Of a stretch of 64,000 nucleotides of DNA, positions 24,181-33,143 are shown piece after piece. The notes beneath the pieces are model-generated. The model saw only the letters and a program-made list of their open reading frames with translations, was not told the DNA's origin and searched no databases. A program made the translations under genes and the position numbers. The stretch is from NCBI GenBank assembly GCA_040882285.1, contig JBBEBQ010000010.1, forward strand, positions 174,147-238,146, read 5' to 3'. Each line of letters opens with the position of its first letter. Position 1 is the stretch's first letter. This DNA is from Gemmatimonadaceae bacterium (GTDB lineage Bacteria; Gemmatimonadota; Gemmatimonadetes; Gemmatimonadales; Gemmatimonadaceae).

Positions 24181-26808
24181 TTATCCGTGCTTCGCCTTGT
24201 CTACGAGGCGCGCGACCAGGTCGAGCGCCTGTAGCGGGGTGAGATTGTTGGGGTCGGTCCCGCGAAGCTCCTCGATCACGGGATGCGACTCCTCTGCAAA
24301 AAGCGGGAGCTGCGGCGGAGGCGTCGGACTCTTGCGCCGGTTGCTGCTCACTATGTGCCCGCTCTCCAACGACTTGAGCACTTCGCGCGCGCGGCCGAGC
24401 ACGGCGTCGGGGAGCCCGGCCAACCGCCCGACCTCGATGCCGTATGACCGGTCGGCGCCTCCCGGCTCGAGCCGGTGCAGAAACAACACGCGGTCCGCGG
24501 TCTCCCTGACGGCGACGTTGTAATTGCGAACCGCCGGCATCTGCTCGTCCAATTGCGTCAGCTCGTGATAATGCGTCGCGAAGATGGTCTTGCATTGCAG
24601 CCTGTCGTGCAGGTGCTCGGTTACCGCCCAGGCGATCGAGACTCCGTCGTACGTGGAAGTGCCGCGACCGATCTCGTCCAGCAGCACCAGACTGCGCGCG
24701 CTGGCGGAGTGGAGGATCGCGCTGGTCTCCGCCATCTCCACCATGAACGTGGACTGGCCGCGAACGAGGTTGTCGCTCGCGCCGACCCGCGTGAATAGAC
24801 GATCCACCAGCCCGATGGATGCTGATCGCGCGGGGACGTAGCTCCCGATCTGCGCCAGGAGCACGATCAGCCCCACCTGGCGGAGGATCGTGGATTTTCC
24901 CGCCATGTTCGGCCCGGTCATGATGATCACCCGCGCGTGCTCGTCGAGCGTGACGTCGTTGGGGATGAACTTCTCCCGCGGCATCATTCGCTCTACGACC
25001 GGATGCCGGCCGCCTTCGATGTTCAAAGCGTAATCGTCGGTTATCGCGGGCCGGACGTAGCTCTCGCGCTCGGCGACTTCCGCGAGCGCCGAGAAGACGT
25101 CCAGCTCCGCCACGGCGCGCGCGATCTGCTGCAGCCGCCGCACGTCCGCGGCCGCGCGCGCGCGGAGCTGCTCGAAGATCTCGCGCTCGCGCGCCTCGAT
25201 TCGCTCGCTCGCCGACAGTACGCGCTCCTCGAATTCCTTGAGCGCGGGCGTCACGAACCGCTCGGCGCCGGTGAGAGTCTGCCGCCGCTGGTAGTCGGCG
25301 GGGACGAGATGCGCGTTGCTGTTGGTGACTTCGATGTAATAGCCGAACACGCGATTGAAGCCGACCTTGAGCGAGGAAATCCCCGTGCGCGAGCGCTCCT
25401 CGGCCTGGATCCGCGCGATGCCGTCCTTGCCGCCGTCGCGCAGCGCGCGCAGCTCGTCCAGCTCCGCGTCCACTCCGGCCGCGATCGTCGGATCGTCTCC
25501 CACGGAGACGGGCGGACGCTGCACGAGGACGCGCTTGATCTCCCCCGAGAGGTCCTCGCACGAATCCCAGTCGGCCCCGAGTCGTCGGAGAATCTCGGAC
25601 GGCGCTGCGTGGCTGCGTGCTGCGCCCAGGGGAAAGGCCTGGAGAATCTCCGGCAGCACGACCAACGAATCTCCCAACGCCCGAAGCTCGCGCGGGGTGG
25701 CGCGGGACGCGGCGGTCTTCGCGGCCAGCCGCTCGATGTCGCGCACGGCGTCGAGGTGGCCGCGCAGCCGGGTGCGCTCCAACGGGCTGTCGGCGAACGC
25801 GCTCACGGCGTCGAGCCTCGCTTCGATCGCAGCGCGGACGACGAGGGGCGCGAGCAGCCATTCGCGCAGCAGGCGGGATCCCATCGGCGTCAGCGTGCGG
25901 TCGAGCACGCTGCACAGCGTCCCGCTCTGGTCGGCGCCGCCGCGGAGCGACTCTACCAGCTCCAGGTTGCGCCGCGTCATCTCGTCGAGCGGCATCGTTA
26001 CGCCGGGCCGCTCCACACGCGGCGGTTTGAGGTGCGGCACTCCGCCCGGTTGCAGCTCGCGCATGTACCGGAGCAGCGCGCCCGCCGCGCCGACAGCGAG
26101 CCCGTCGTCCGCGGATATTCCGAACCCGTCCAGCGATGCGACCCCGAACTGGCGCTGCAGCTCATCGCGCGCCATCTCGGCGTCGAATTCCCACGACTCT
26201 CGCTCGCTAACCAGCGCGTCCTGTGACCGGGGATGATCCTCGGCCGCGCCGGCGCCAGGCTTCCGGACGATCAGCTCTCGCGGCGCGAAGCGGGAGATGA
26301 ACGCGTCGACGTCGGCCGCGCTGGTGGTCGCTATGTGCATCTCGCCCGTGGAGATGTCCGCGGCGGCCAGCCCCGCGCCGCCATCGGTTATCTGCACCGC
26401 GCAGAGAAAATTGCCGAGCGCGCTGTCGAGGAGATCGTCCGCGAACGCGGCGCCGGGAGTGATCGTCTCGACCACCGCCCGCTTCACGACACCCTTGGCG
26501 GACTTTGGATCTTCGATCTGCTCGCAGATCGCCACACGGAATCCACCCTGCACGAGCCGGCGGAGATACTCGTTCGCCGCCTTGACCGGCACGCCCGCCA
26601 GCGGCACTTCCGCGGCGCCGCCGCTGTTGCGCGATGTGAGCGTGAGGCCGAGGGCTTTGGACGCGACTTCCGCGTCGTCGTAGAACATCTCGTAGAAATC
26701 GCCCATCCTGAAAAACAGGATGGCGTCCTGATGCCCCGCCTTGATCTCCCGGTACTGCTGCATCAGCGGCGTCGCCGCCGGCGCGGGTCCCGGAGCTGCG
26801 CGTGTCAC
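24181..26808 (-). CDS. mutS: DNA mismatch repair protein MutS
   Basis: MutS recognises mismatches and small loops and starts repair with MutL. The 875-residue protein begins with the mismatch-binding domain (FFRMGDFYEMF, wedge Phe38 and Glu40). Connector, lever and clamp domains follow, then the ABC-type ATPase domain with Walker A GPNMAGKST and LLDEIGRGTSTYDG (Walker B and signature). The dimerising tail ends KHG. All key residues are present. An Ala/Ser/His segment in the core (ARSHAAPS, from 25602-25625) is encoded by GCAGCAC-like repeat units, suggesting an in-frame insertion of the intergenic repeat. The gene is in a tight minus-strand operon. Confidence 0.97.
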   Translation of the reverse strand: MTRAAPGPAPAATPLMQQYREIKAGHQDAILFFRMGDFYEMFYDDAEVASKALGLTLTSRNSGGAAEVPLAGVPVKAANEYLRRLVQGGFRVAICEQIEDPKSAKGVVKRAVVETITPGAAFADDLLDSALGNFLCAVQITDGGAGLAAADISTGEMHIATTSAADVDAFISRFAPRELIVRKPGAGAAEDHPRSQDALVSERESWEFDAEMARDELQRQFGVASLDGFGISADDGLAVGAAGALLRYMRELQPGGVPHLKPPRVERPGVTMPLDEMTRRNLELVESLRGGADQSGTLCSVLDRTLTPMGSRLLREWLLAPLVVRAAIEARLDAVSAFADSPLERTRLRGHLDAVRDIERLAAKTAASRATPRELRALGDSLVVLPEILQAFPLGAARSHAAPSEILRRLGADWDSCEDLSGEIKRVLVQRPPVSVGDDPTIAAGVDAELDELRALRDGGKDGIARIQAEERSRTGISSLKVGFNRVFGYYIEVTNSNAHLVPADYQRRQTLTGAERFVTPALKEFEERVLSASERIEAREREIFEQLRARAAADVRRLQQIARAVAELDVFSALAEVAERESYVRPAITDDYALNIEGGRHPVVERMMPREKFIPNDVTLDEHARVIIMTGPNMAGKSTILRQVGLIVLLAQIGSYVPARSASIGLVDRLFTRVGASDNLVRGQSTFMVEMAETSAILHSASARSLVLLDEIGRGTSTYDGVSIAWAVTEHLHDRLQCKTIFATHYHELTQLDEQMPAVRNYNVAVRETADRVLFLHRLEPGGADRSYGIEVGRLAGLPDAVLGRAREVLKSLESGHIVSSNRRKSPTPPPQLPLFAEESHPVIEELRGTDPNNLTPLQALDLVARLVDKAKHG
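25602..25625 (-). repeat. GCAGCAC-like repeat inside mutS
   Basis: On the minus strand this reads GCAGCAC-GCAGCCAC-GCAGCG: the heptamer unit of nearby intergenic arrays with one unit lengthened to 8 nt. It is translated in the mutS frame as part of LGAARSHAAPS. Confidence 0.55.
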
Positions 26809-26827
26809 GGTGGAGTGCGGCGCCGGA

Positions 26828-27715
26828 TCAGCGACCTTCGATGATCGCGATGAAGCCGTCGATACCTTTCGCCTTCATTTCGTTGAGCACGCGCGTCGCC
26901 GCCGCCCGCGTGTCGTACCGTCCGACTCGCACGCGAAACGGCGCCGCGGTACCGTCGATGCGCGCCTGGTAGCCGCGCCCGCTCATCCGGTTGACGATCG
27001 TTTGCGCCGCCGCGCGCGTGCTCGTGGCCGCGACCTGCACCGAGTAGGTGCGCGCGGCCGCCGATGGCGCCGCCGGCCGGATCACGGGCGCATCGACGGG
27101 GATCGAAGGAGTCGCGTCGCGCGGCGTCGAAGGTGGCGCCACCGGTGTCGTCGCCGCGGTCACCGCGCCGCCGCAGCGCTGCTGCTGGTACTCGATCTGG
27201 TTCCGGAGCTCGACGTCGGTCGCGGCGGCACGGGCGAGCGCCTCGGCATTCGCGGCGCAGGCAGCGGGGATGTCGCTCTTCTCGAACAGTACCCGCGCCG
27301 TCCAATAGCTCGTGCGCGCGTTCTGCCTGCTGCCCGGAAACTCCGTCGCGAGCCGCTGGAGATGACGCAGCGCGCCGTCGCGATCCCCGCGCGCGAGCTC
27401 CAGCTGCGCCAGCCGCAGCAGCGCATCTTCCACTCGCGGCGACGTCGCGTGATCCACCACGATCGCGCGATAGTCCCGCTCCGCGTCCGCCGCCGTGGGC
27501 GCGAGAGTCGCGCGCCAGAACAGGGCTTCCGCCCGCTCGCCCGAGCCGGGCGCGGTCGAGCGGTACATGGAATCGACCAGCGCGCGCCCCGCCGCGCCCT
27601 GCCCTTCGCTCACGAGCCCCTGCGCCCGCGCGTAAACCGGATCGGTCACCGTCTGCGCATTGGCGTCGGCGATCCCGACCAACAACGATGCTGCTGCAAT
27701 TGCGAAAACTCTCAT
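26828..27715 (-). CDS. Periplasmic TPR and SPOR-domain protein
   Basis: The 295-residue protein has a signal peptide (MRVFAIAAASLLVGIADANA), three to four TPR-like helix pairs (about 30-185) and a proline-rich linker. A C-terminal SPOR domain (about 217-293) reads YSVQVAATSTRAAAQTIVNRM then PFRVRVGRYDTRAAATRVLNEM. SPOR domains bind denuded glycan strands of septal peptidoglycan, and the TPRs likely bind a partner, so a role at the division site or in wall remodelling is reasonable. It lies 19 nt upstream of mutS on the same strand, and a heptamer-repeat block separates it from holA. Confidence 0.8.
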   Translation of the reverse strand: MRVFAIAAASLLVGIADANAQTVTDPVYARAQGLVSEGQGAAGRALVDSMYRSTAPGSGERAEALFWRATLAPTAADAERDYRAIVVDHATSPRVEDALLRLAQLELARGDRDGALRHLQRLATEFPGSRQNARTSYWTARVLFEKSDIPAACAANAEALARAAATDVELRNQIEYQQQRCGGAVTAATTPVAPPSTPRDATPSIPVDAPVIRPAAPSAAARTYSVQVAATSTRAAAQTIVNRMSGRGYQARIDGTAAPFRVRVGRYDTRAAATRVLNEMKAKGIDGFIAIIEGR

Positions 27716-27732
27716 CTAATCACCCGTTAAAC

Positions 27733-27843
27733 GCTGTTAGCTGTTGGCTATTGGCTATTGGCTGTTGGCTGTTGGCTGGAAGCTGCCGTCGCAGTTAGCA
27801 CGCAGCACGCAGCACGCAGCGTTGTTCTGCAGCACGCAGCGCA
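27733..27843. repeat. Composite heptamer block (GCTRTTR then GCACGCA)
   Basis: Six consecutive GCTRTTR heptamers (27733-27774) and a degenerate seventh are followed by three GCACGCA units (27798-27818) and another (27832-27838). The block fills the gap between the SPOR gene start and the holA stop and joins both repeat types in one place. Confidence 0.88.
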
Positions 27844-27845
27844 TT

Positions 27846-28901
27846 TCACGCCGCCAACCGGCTGCTGCCAGACGCACATATGCTCAGTACCAGCCCCGCC
27901 AGAATCTGTTCATCCGACGCCACTCCCGTCTCCTTCAACGCCATGTCCGCCGCGAGGAGCGCGGCTATCGACCGGTCGAGCGCTTCGGCCGACCAGTCTT
28001 CCGTCGCCCGCGCCCAGACCTTCGCCGCCGCGCCGAACGACTTGGGCAGCATGAGCCAGCCCGCGCTCTGCAGCAGTCCTATGTACTCGCGCTCGAGGCT
28101 GGTGACCGACATGCCCTTGTCCAGCTTCGCCCTGCCCCATGACATCGCCAGCGTCTGGTTCGCCAGCGCCATCACAATCGACACGCCGGTAGTCTTCGGT
28201 TGCGCGAGCAGCCGCGAGAGCATGCCGAGGGCGCGCGCGGAATCCCGGTCGAGGAGCGCGTCCATGAAGTCGCCCAGCGTCTCGCCGTGGCGCACGCCGA
28301 TCACTTCGCTGACGATCGTCTCGTCGATCTCGCCACCGGATGCGTAGCTCGCGAGCTTGTCCAGCTCGGTCGATAGCTCGTGCAGGTCGGAGCCTACCAC
28401 GCTATGCAGCAGCTCGGCCGCGGCCGGAGTGATGGACGCTCCGTGCGTCTCGCGCGCGTGGTGCGCGATGAACTTGAGCACGCGCGCGGGGGTCAGGGGG
28501 TCGAACTTGAGCTCGGTCGCCCTGGCCGTCAGCGCGCGGTCGGTCTTGCCGGCGGCGGCGACCATGATGAGGCTCGTGCCGGGCGCGGGCGACTCGAGAT
28601 ACCGGTCCAGCACTGAGCGGGTCTGCTTCTTTAGCGCGGCCGGATCCTGCAGGACCACCACGCGCCGCTCCGAGAACATCGGCATCGTGCTGAGCAGTAC
28701 GTCGAGCGACTCCGCGTTCAACTCGGTCGCGCGCCGGACCTCGAAGTTGAACTGCCTCCCGGCGGGGTCGATGGCGGCGGCGGCTATCTGCCTGACGGCC
28801 GCTTCCTTTTGGTATTCGTCCTCGCCGTGGATGTAGTAGGCGGGGTCGAACTGACGGGACTTGACGATTGCCTGGAGCGATCGGGACGCGGCTTGCGACA
28901 T
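27846..28901 (-). CDS. holA: DNA polymerase III delta subunit
   Basis: HolA opens and loads the sliding clamp as part of the clamp-loader complex. The ATG at 28901 gives 351 residues; an upstream TTG is less likely. The N-terminal part has the family pattern AYYIHGEDEYQKEAAV (degenerate nucleotide-binding start) and STMPMFSERRVVVLQDP. Later segments include LHELSTELDKLASYA and the C-terminal helical collar domain. The length is typical. Its gene is 23 nt downstream of an anti-sigma gene on the same strand. The window also encodes DnaN and DnaA. Confidence 0.92.
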   Translation of the reverse strand: MSQAASRSLQAIVKSRQFDPAYYIHGEDEYQKEAAVRQIAAAAIDPAGRQFNFEVRRATELNAESLDVLLSTMPMFSERRVVVLQDPAALKKQTRSVLDRYLESPAPGTSLIMVAAAGKTDRALTARATELKFDPLTPARVLKFIAHHARETHGASITPAAAELLHSVVGSDLHELSTELDKLASYASGGEIDETIVSEVIGVRHGETLGDFMDALLDRDSARALGMLSRLLAQPKTTGVSIVMALANQTLAMSWGRAKLDKGMSVTSLEREYIGLLQSAGWLMLPKSFGAAAKVWARATEDWSAEALDRSIAALLAADMALKETGVASDEQILAGLVLSICASGSSRLAA

Positions 28902-28924
28902 CGCTCCCAATATACCGCCGACTG

Positions 28925-29461
28925 CTACCGGGTGAGGTTCGTCAGGCGGAACGCCGAGTTGGCAAACTGGATCTGCGCCTGCTCCGCCATCAGCGCCGCG
29001 GGCCAGATCGGAATTCCCATGGACACCGAGGCGAGCATCGCCTGCGACGCCATCAGCGACTCCTCGACCGGCGGCTCATCCTGCGCGGGCACCGTCGCCA
29101 CTACCGGAGCGTGTGACAGGGGAGCGTCGCTCCCCGACAGGAGGTTCGCGCCCGCGAAGATCAGAAGTCCGGCGGCGCAGACCGCAACCACGGCGCCTCC
29201 GGGCGTGAGAAACGACGCGGGCCGCGACAGCGGGGCGTCGTTCAGCTCGCGGATCCTGTCATTCACGCGCTCGGTGAACCCGGCAGAGCACTCGATCCCC
29301 GGCATGTTCCGGAACAGCAGCAGCGAGCGGCGGATCAGCGCGTCGTGGCGCGCGCACGGCGCGCATTCGGCGAGGTGCCGCTGCATCTCTACGATTTCAA
29401 TTCCGGGGAGAACGTCGTCGACGAAGCCGACGTGGCGGGCGTGGAAGGTGCGACAGTCCAT
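28925..29461 (-). CDS. Anti-sigma factor, zinc-finger type
   Basis: The 178-residue protein starts with a zf-HC2/ZAS motif (HLAECAPC, His29, Cys33, Cys36). It has one transmembrane helix (about 88-107) and an extracytoplasmic tail. It lies 75 nt downstream of an ECF sigma gene, so it probably sequesters that sigma at the membrane. The tail (residues 110-178) has a Met-rich region (MASQAMLASVSMGIP) without a recognised sensor fold. Confidence 0.85.
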   Translation of the reverse strand: MDCRTFHARHVGFVDDVLPGIEIVEMQRHLAECAPCARHDALIRRSLLLFRNMPGIECSAGFTERVNDRIRELNDAPLSRPASFLTPGGAVVAVCAAGLLIFAGANLLSGSDAPLSHAPVVATVPAQDEPPVEESLMASQAMLASVSMGIPIWPAALMAEQAQIQFANSAFRLTNLTR

Positions 29462-29536
29462 GGATACTCGCTACAAGGAGCCTACAGGGTCGGGTTAGGG
29501 TACCCGACAAGGGTACCCCGGTTCCCGAACTTGCAG

Positions 29537-30178
29537 CTATTCCAGTTCCGGCGCTACGATCTCGGCGAAACTGTTTCTGGCCCTGTTGAGCCGCGATTTC
29601 ACGGTGCCAAGGTTGCAGCCCGTGATCTCCGCGATCTCCTCGTAGGACTTCCCTTCCAGCTCCCGCAGGATGAACACATCCCGGTGGTGCTCGGGAAGCT
29701 TGGCGACCGACTCTTCCACGACCCGGCGAAGGTGGCGCTTCCGGTACATGTCGTCCGGCCGGGTCGATGAATCCTCGAACTCGAGCGGTCGGTCCTCGTC
29801 CTGCCAGTTCTTCTTGACCGTCTGGAACAGCACCAGCGGGTTGCGCGACCTGTTCCGCAGCTCGTTCTTGGCGAGGTTCGAGGCGATCGTGTACACCCAG
29901 GTCGAAAACTTCTTGGAGCGGTCGAACCTATGGAGGTGCCGGTACACGCGGATGAACACTTCCTGCACCAGATCCTCGGCGCGCTCCCTGTCGCCTACCG
30001 TCCGGTAGATGAAGTTGAGCAGCCTGGTCTGATACCTGACGACCAGCTCCTCGAAGGCCCGCTCTTCCCCGCCGAGGAAGGCCGTGACCACGCCGGAATC
30101 GTCCGCGAGCTTGAGCTGCTCTCGAACGGAGATGGCCGGGGTGGTGATCAACTGCTTGCGGACAACGCTAGTGGCCAT
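29537..30178 (-). CDS. ECF sigma factor (RpoE/SigW-like)
   Basis: The 213-residue protein has region 2 (YQTRLLNFIYRTVGDRERAEDLVQEVFIRVYR, here described as residues about 48-80) with the DLVQEVF core motif. Region 4 holds LPEHHRDVFILRELEGKSYEEIAEITG then LGTVKSRLNRARNSF (about 160-207). It matches envelope-stress ECF sigma factors. The ATG at 30178 has a GAGGAG ribosome-binding site. The anti-sigma gene lies downstream, and a 332-nt gap with a palindrome lies upstream. Confidence 0.92.
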   Translation of the reverse strand: MATSVVRKQLITTPAISVREQLKLADDSGVVTAFLGGEERAFEELVVRYQTRLLNFIYRTVGDRERAEDLVQEVFIRVYRHLHRFDRSKKFSTWVYTIASNLAKNELRNRSRNPLVLFQTVKKNWQDEDRPLEFEDSSTRPDDMYRKRHLRRVVEESVAKLPEHHRDVFILRELEGKSYEEIAEITGCNLGTVKSRLNRARNSFAEIVAPELE

Positions 30179-30485
30179 GTGGTCTCCTCTCTCTGCAGGT
30201 TTCCGGGCTCGAATCGGTTGAGGAACGACCTCAGTCGACGGACCGGTGGTTCACCGTACCAGGTTGCATCGGTCGTGCCGCGCCGTGCCGACAAGTTAAG
30301 TCGTTATTTAGCAATGTCTTACGTCGATCGGACTCGCCTTGCGGCCCCCGTTGTGTCCCTTACTCAGGACACTCATAGAACATTTTTAGACGCTGCGCAA
30401 AACAGATTGTTAATCCGTTCGGTCATCATGACCGAGAAAACGGCGGCACTACTATATATGTGACTCACTCACGGAGCCTGCGAGG
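30179..30485. promoter_or_regulatory. Upstream region of the ECF sigma gene with a palindrome
   Basis: This gap has no gene. Its middle (about 30295-30460) is AT-richer than the surroundings, suiting promoters. A perfect palindrome CGGTCAT-C-ATGACCG lies at 30420-30434, a possible repressor site. I see no unambiguous -35/-10 pair. A GCAGCAC heptamer array follows. Confidence 0.4.
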
Positions 30486-30510
30486 ACGCAGCACGCAGCA
30501 CGCAGCGCAG
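30486..30510. repeat. GCAGCAC heptamer array next to the NUDIX stop
   Basis: Two exact GCAGCAC units (30488-30501) plus partial units abut the stop codon of the minus-strand NUDIX gene, matching the arrays at 21279 and 27798. Confidence 0.78.
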
Positions 30511-31062
30511 TTACCGTCCCGCCCGGAATCCGGCGGCAAACAAAATCCCGATGATCGACTTCGCGTCGACGATCTCCCCCTTCTCTATCATCGCCAACGC
30601 CCGCGACAGCTTCACCACCTCGACCTCGGCGAACTCGTCCGCCTCATGCGCGGTCTCACCCCGCGTGAGGCCGGTGGCCAGGAAGATGTGAATCTTCTCG
30701 TCCGCGAAACCCGGCGTCATGAATGGAGCGCACATCTCTTGGACACTCTCGGCGGTGCATCCGGTTTCCTCGCGCAGCTCGCGATGGGCGCATTCGAGCG
30801 GCTTCTCGCCGGCGTCGAGCCGGCCGGCCGGGATCTCGTACAGATAGCCGCCCGCGGCGTAGCGATATTGCCGGAGCAGGAGCAGATCGGGATCTTCTCC
30901 GGCGGGGTCGCTCAGGAACGGGACGATCGCGCTCGCGCCCGGGTGGCGAACGATCGCCATCTCTCCCTCACTCCCATCCGGAAACCGGACCCGGTCCAGG
31001 TCGAGCTTGAAGATCTTTCCTTCGTACAAGCGCGTGGACGATATCCGTGCGTCATTTTTCAT
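30511..31062 (-). CDS. NUDIX hydrolase, ADP-ribose pyrophosphatase-like
   Basis: The ATG at 31062 gives 183 residues; the longer frame upstream is antisense to the PhoD gene. The Nudix box is complete (G in GRLDAGEKP, then RELREETG) with its metal-binding glutamates. The preceding YRYAAGGYLYEIPAGRLDAG and following PFMTPGFADEKIHIFLA are typical of ADP-sugar pyrophosphatases, which split ADP-ribose into AMP and ribose 5-phosphate. Other nucleoside diphosphate sugars are possible. It is divergent from the PhoD-like gene, with only 38 nt between starts. Confidence 0.88.
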   Translation of the reverse strand: MKNDARISSTRLYEGKIFKLDLDRVRFPDGSEGEMAIVRHPGASAIVPFLSDPAGEDPDLLLLRQYRYAAGGYLYEIPAGRLDAGEKPLECAHRELREETGCTAESVQEMCAPFMTPGFADEKIHIFLATGLTRGETAHEADEFAEVEVVKLSRALAMIEKGEIVDAKSIIGILFAAGFRAGR

Positions 31063-31100
31063 CGTGTCATCCCGGAAGTTTTCTTGAACCGACGATTCAA

Positions 31101-32456
31101 ATGAACCGTTTTCCTCGCCTGCTCGTTCTCGCGCTGAGCTTCGCGCTTGCCTCGCCGCTCCTGGTCGAGGCCCAGACTCGCCCTGCGACACCGGCCGTCA
31201 CTATCCGCTCCGGACCGATGCTCGGCTACTCCGAGATGCGCGAAGTGATGCTCTGGGCGCAGACGACGGGCACCGCCGACGTGCACTTCGTTTACTGGGA
31301 TTCGGCCGCGCCCGGCGTACGTCATCGCACGGCAGGTGCCAGGACCGCGGCCGCCGACGCGTTCACGACCAGACAGATCGCGGATCGCGTCGAGCCCGGC
31401 AAGGTGTACGGCTATGAAGTCGTGGTGAACGACCGAAGGATCAGCCGGCCGTATCCGCTCCGCTTCCAGACGCAGAGGCTGTGGCAGTGGCGGGAGGAGC
31501 CGCCGGCTTTCCGCATCGCCATCGGAAGCTGCGCGTACGTGAACGAGCCCGAGTACGACCGCCCGGGAAATCCATACGGCGGCGGGCTCGAGATATTCAC
31601 GAGCATCGCGCGCACAAAGCCCGACGCGATGCTCTGGCTCGGCGACAACGTGTATCTGCGCGAGGCGGACTGGTACACTCGCACCGGAATCCTGGCGCGC
31701 TACACGCACTCGCGCTCGATCCCGGAGCTGCAGCCGCTGCTCGCGAGCACGCATCACTACGCCACGTGGGACGACCACGACTTCGGGCCCAACAACAGCG
31801 ATCGTTCGTGGGTCCACAAGGACAAGTCGCTCGAGGCGTTCAAGCTGTTCTGGGGCAATCCCTCGTACGGGGTGGACGGCAAGCCGGGCGTCACGACGAT
31901 GTTCCAGTGGGCGGACGTCGAGTTCTTCCTGCTCGACGACCGATTCTACCGAACGCCGAACGATCGCGACTCCACCGGCAAGCGCACGTACCTCGGCGAG
32001 CACCAGCTCCAGTGGATCATCGACGCGCTGACGTCGAGCCGCGCGCCGTTCAAGATCGTCGCGGTCGGCGGGCAGATGATGAGTCCGATGGCCGACTTCG
32101 AGAACTTCGCAACGTACGCCGAGGAGCGGCAGGCGCTGATCGAGGCGATCACGGCGGAGAAGATCCCCGGAGTGGTGTTCCTCTCGGGCAATCGGCATCT
32201 CACCGAGCTGACCCGCCTCGAGCGGGCCGGCACCTATCCGCTGTACGACATCACAGTCTCGCCGCTGTCAGCCGGCGCGTACGCCGACGGCAGGGCAAAC
32301 GCGGCGAGCGTACCGGGAACGCTCGTCCGGCAGCGCAACTTCGCGCTACTCGATTTCAGCGGGCCGCGCACGGATAGATCGATGAAGATCTCCGTGTACG
32401 ACACCGCTGGCGCGCTATTGTGGACGCGAACGATCACGGCAAGGGAGCTGCGCTAG
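31101..32456 (+). CDS. PhoD-like alkaline phosphatase/phosphodiesterase, exported
   Basis: The ATG at 31101 gives 451 residues with a signal peptide (LLVLALSFALASPLLVEAQ). A beta-sandwich N-terminal domain (about 30-140) precedes a calcineurin-like PhoD domain. Probable metal ligands lie in IAIGSC, WLGDNVYL, TWDDHDFGPNN and SGNRH. PhoD enzymes hydrolyse phosphate mono- or diesters outside the cell, supplying phosphate or trimming teichoic acid-type polymers; the substrate here is not known. No Pho box is evident in the short divergent region. Confidence 0.85.
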   Translation: MNRFPRLLVLALSFALASPLLVEAQTRPATPAVTIRSGPMLGYSEMREVMLWAQTTGTADVHFVYWDSAAPGVRHRTAGARTAAADAFTTRQIADRVEPGKVYGYEVVVNDRRISRPYPLRFQTQRLWQWREEPPAFRIAIGSCAYVNEPEYDRPGNPYGGGLEIFTSIARTKPDAMLWLGDNVYLREADWYTRTGILARYTHSRSIPELQPLLASTHHYATWDDHDFGPNNSDRSWVHKDKSLEAFKLFWGNPSYGVDGKPGVTTMFQWADVEFFLLDDRFYRTPNDRDSTGKRTYLGEHQLQWIIDALTSSRAPFKIVAVGGQMMSPMADFENFATYAEERQALIEAITAEKIPGVVFLSGNRHLTELTRLERAGTYPLYDITVSPLSAGAYADGRANAASVPGTLVRQRNFALLDFSGPRTDRSMKISVYDTAGALLWTRTITARELR

Positions 32457-32482
32457 ACGACACGTCTTCGAGCGAGAGGCAC

Positions 32483-33094
32483 ATGATCGACCGCGTCATC
32501 AAGGCTCTCCTGCGCAGCAAGCCCTTCGCCGCATCGATCTTCCTGACCTACGTCCTGTCCAGCTCCGTTGGCATCTTCATGGCGCATGCGGGAAACACGC
32601 TCGCATTGGAGCGGCGCGACAAGACAGTTCAGAAAGCCCTTACCTCCGACAAGGCATCCATCGCCTATCAGTCCGGCGACCCCGCCACGGCGCTGGTTCA
32701 TGATTTCGCCGGCAACGTGTTCTACGCGGCAATTCCCCAGACCGTAGCCGGGCTCGGCGTCATTCTGCCCTACTTCTCCGTCGCGTACCAGGGCTGGGTC
32801 GGCGGGGTTGTGTCCGTCGACAGCACACACCGCAGCCGTTTCCGAAGTATCAAAGCGACGAGCTATTACTTCCTCGTTCTGCTCCTGCAGTTCATTCCGT
32901 TCTCGCTTTCCATCGGTGCCGGCGTCCGGTTCGGCGTTGACCTCTATCGGCACAACGCCGATGTCAGTTGGCGCTTCTGGCGATACCGCCTCCCTCGCCA
33001 GAGCCTTGTCGATCTCGCCTGCGTGTTTGCAGTCACGATCCCTCTCTTTTTCGTAGCTTCAGCGTTCGAGTTTCTCTCGCCGTGGAATGTGTAG
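32483..33094 (+). CDS. Stage II sporulation protein M-like (SpoIIM/DUF95) membrane protein
   Basis: The ATG at 32483 gives 203 residues with about five hydrophobic helices. The segment DFAGNVFYAAIPQTVAGLG followed by a glycine-rich loop and WVGGVVSVD resembles the SpoIIM/DUF95 core (FxxN-xxxA...GxxxG). Family members occur widely in non-sporulating bacteria and their function is not known. It starts 26 nt after the PhoD-like gene on the same strand. Confidence 0.65.
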   Translation: MIDRVIKALLRSKPFAASIFLTYVLSSSVGIFMAHAGNTLALERRDKTVQKALTSDKASIAYQSGDPATALVHDFAGNVFYAAIPQTVAGLGVILPYFSVAYQGWVGGVVSVDSTHRSRFRSIKATSYYFLVLLLQFIPFSLSIGAGVRFGVDLYRHNADVSWRFWRYRLPRQSLVDLACVFAVTIPLFFVASAFEFLSPWNV

Positions 33095-33143
33095 GGTCCG
33101 GCTCACGGGCCGACGCGAGTTGCGGTAACGCTAGGAGGCAAGA

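Noticed and set aside
27733..27843. CRISPR array
   Set aside because: Units are 7 bp with no spacers, and no cas genes are present.
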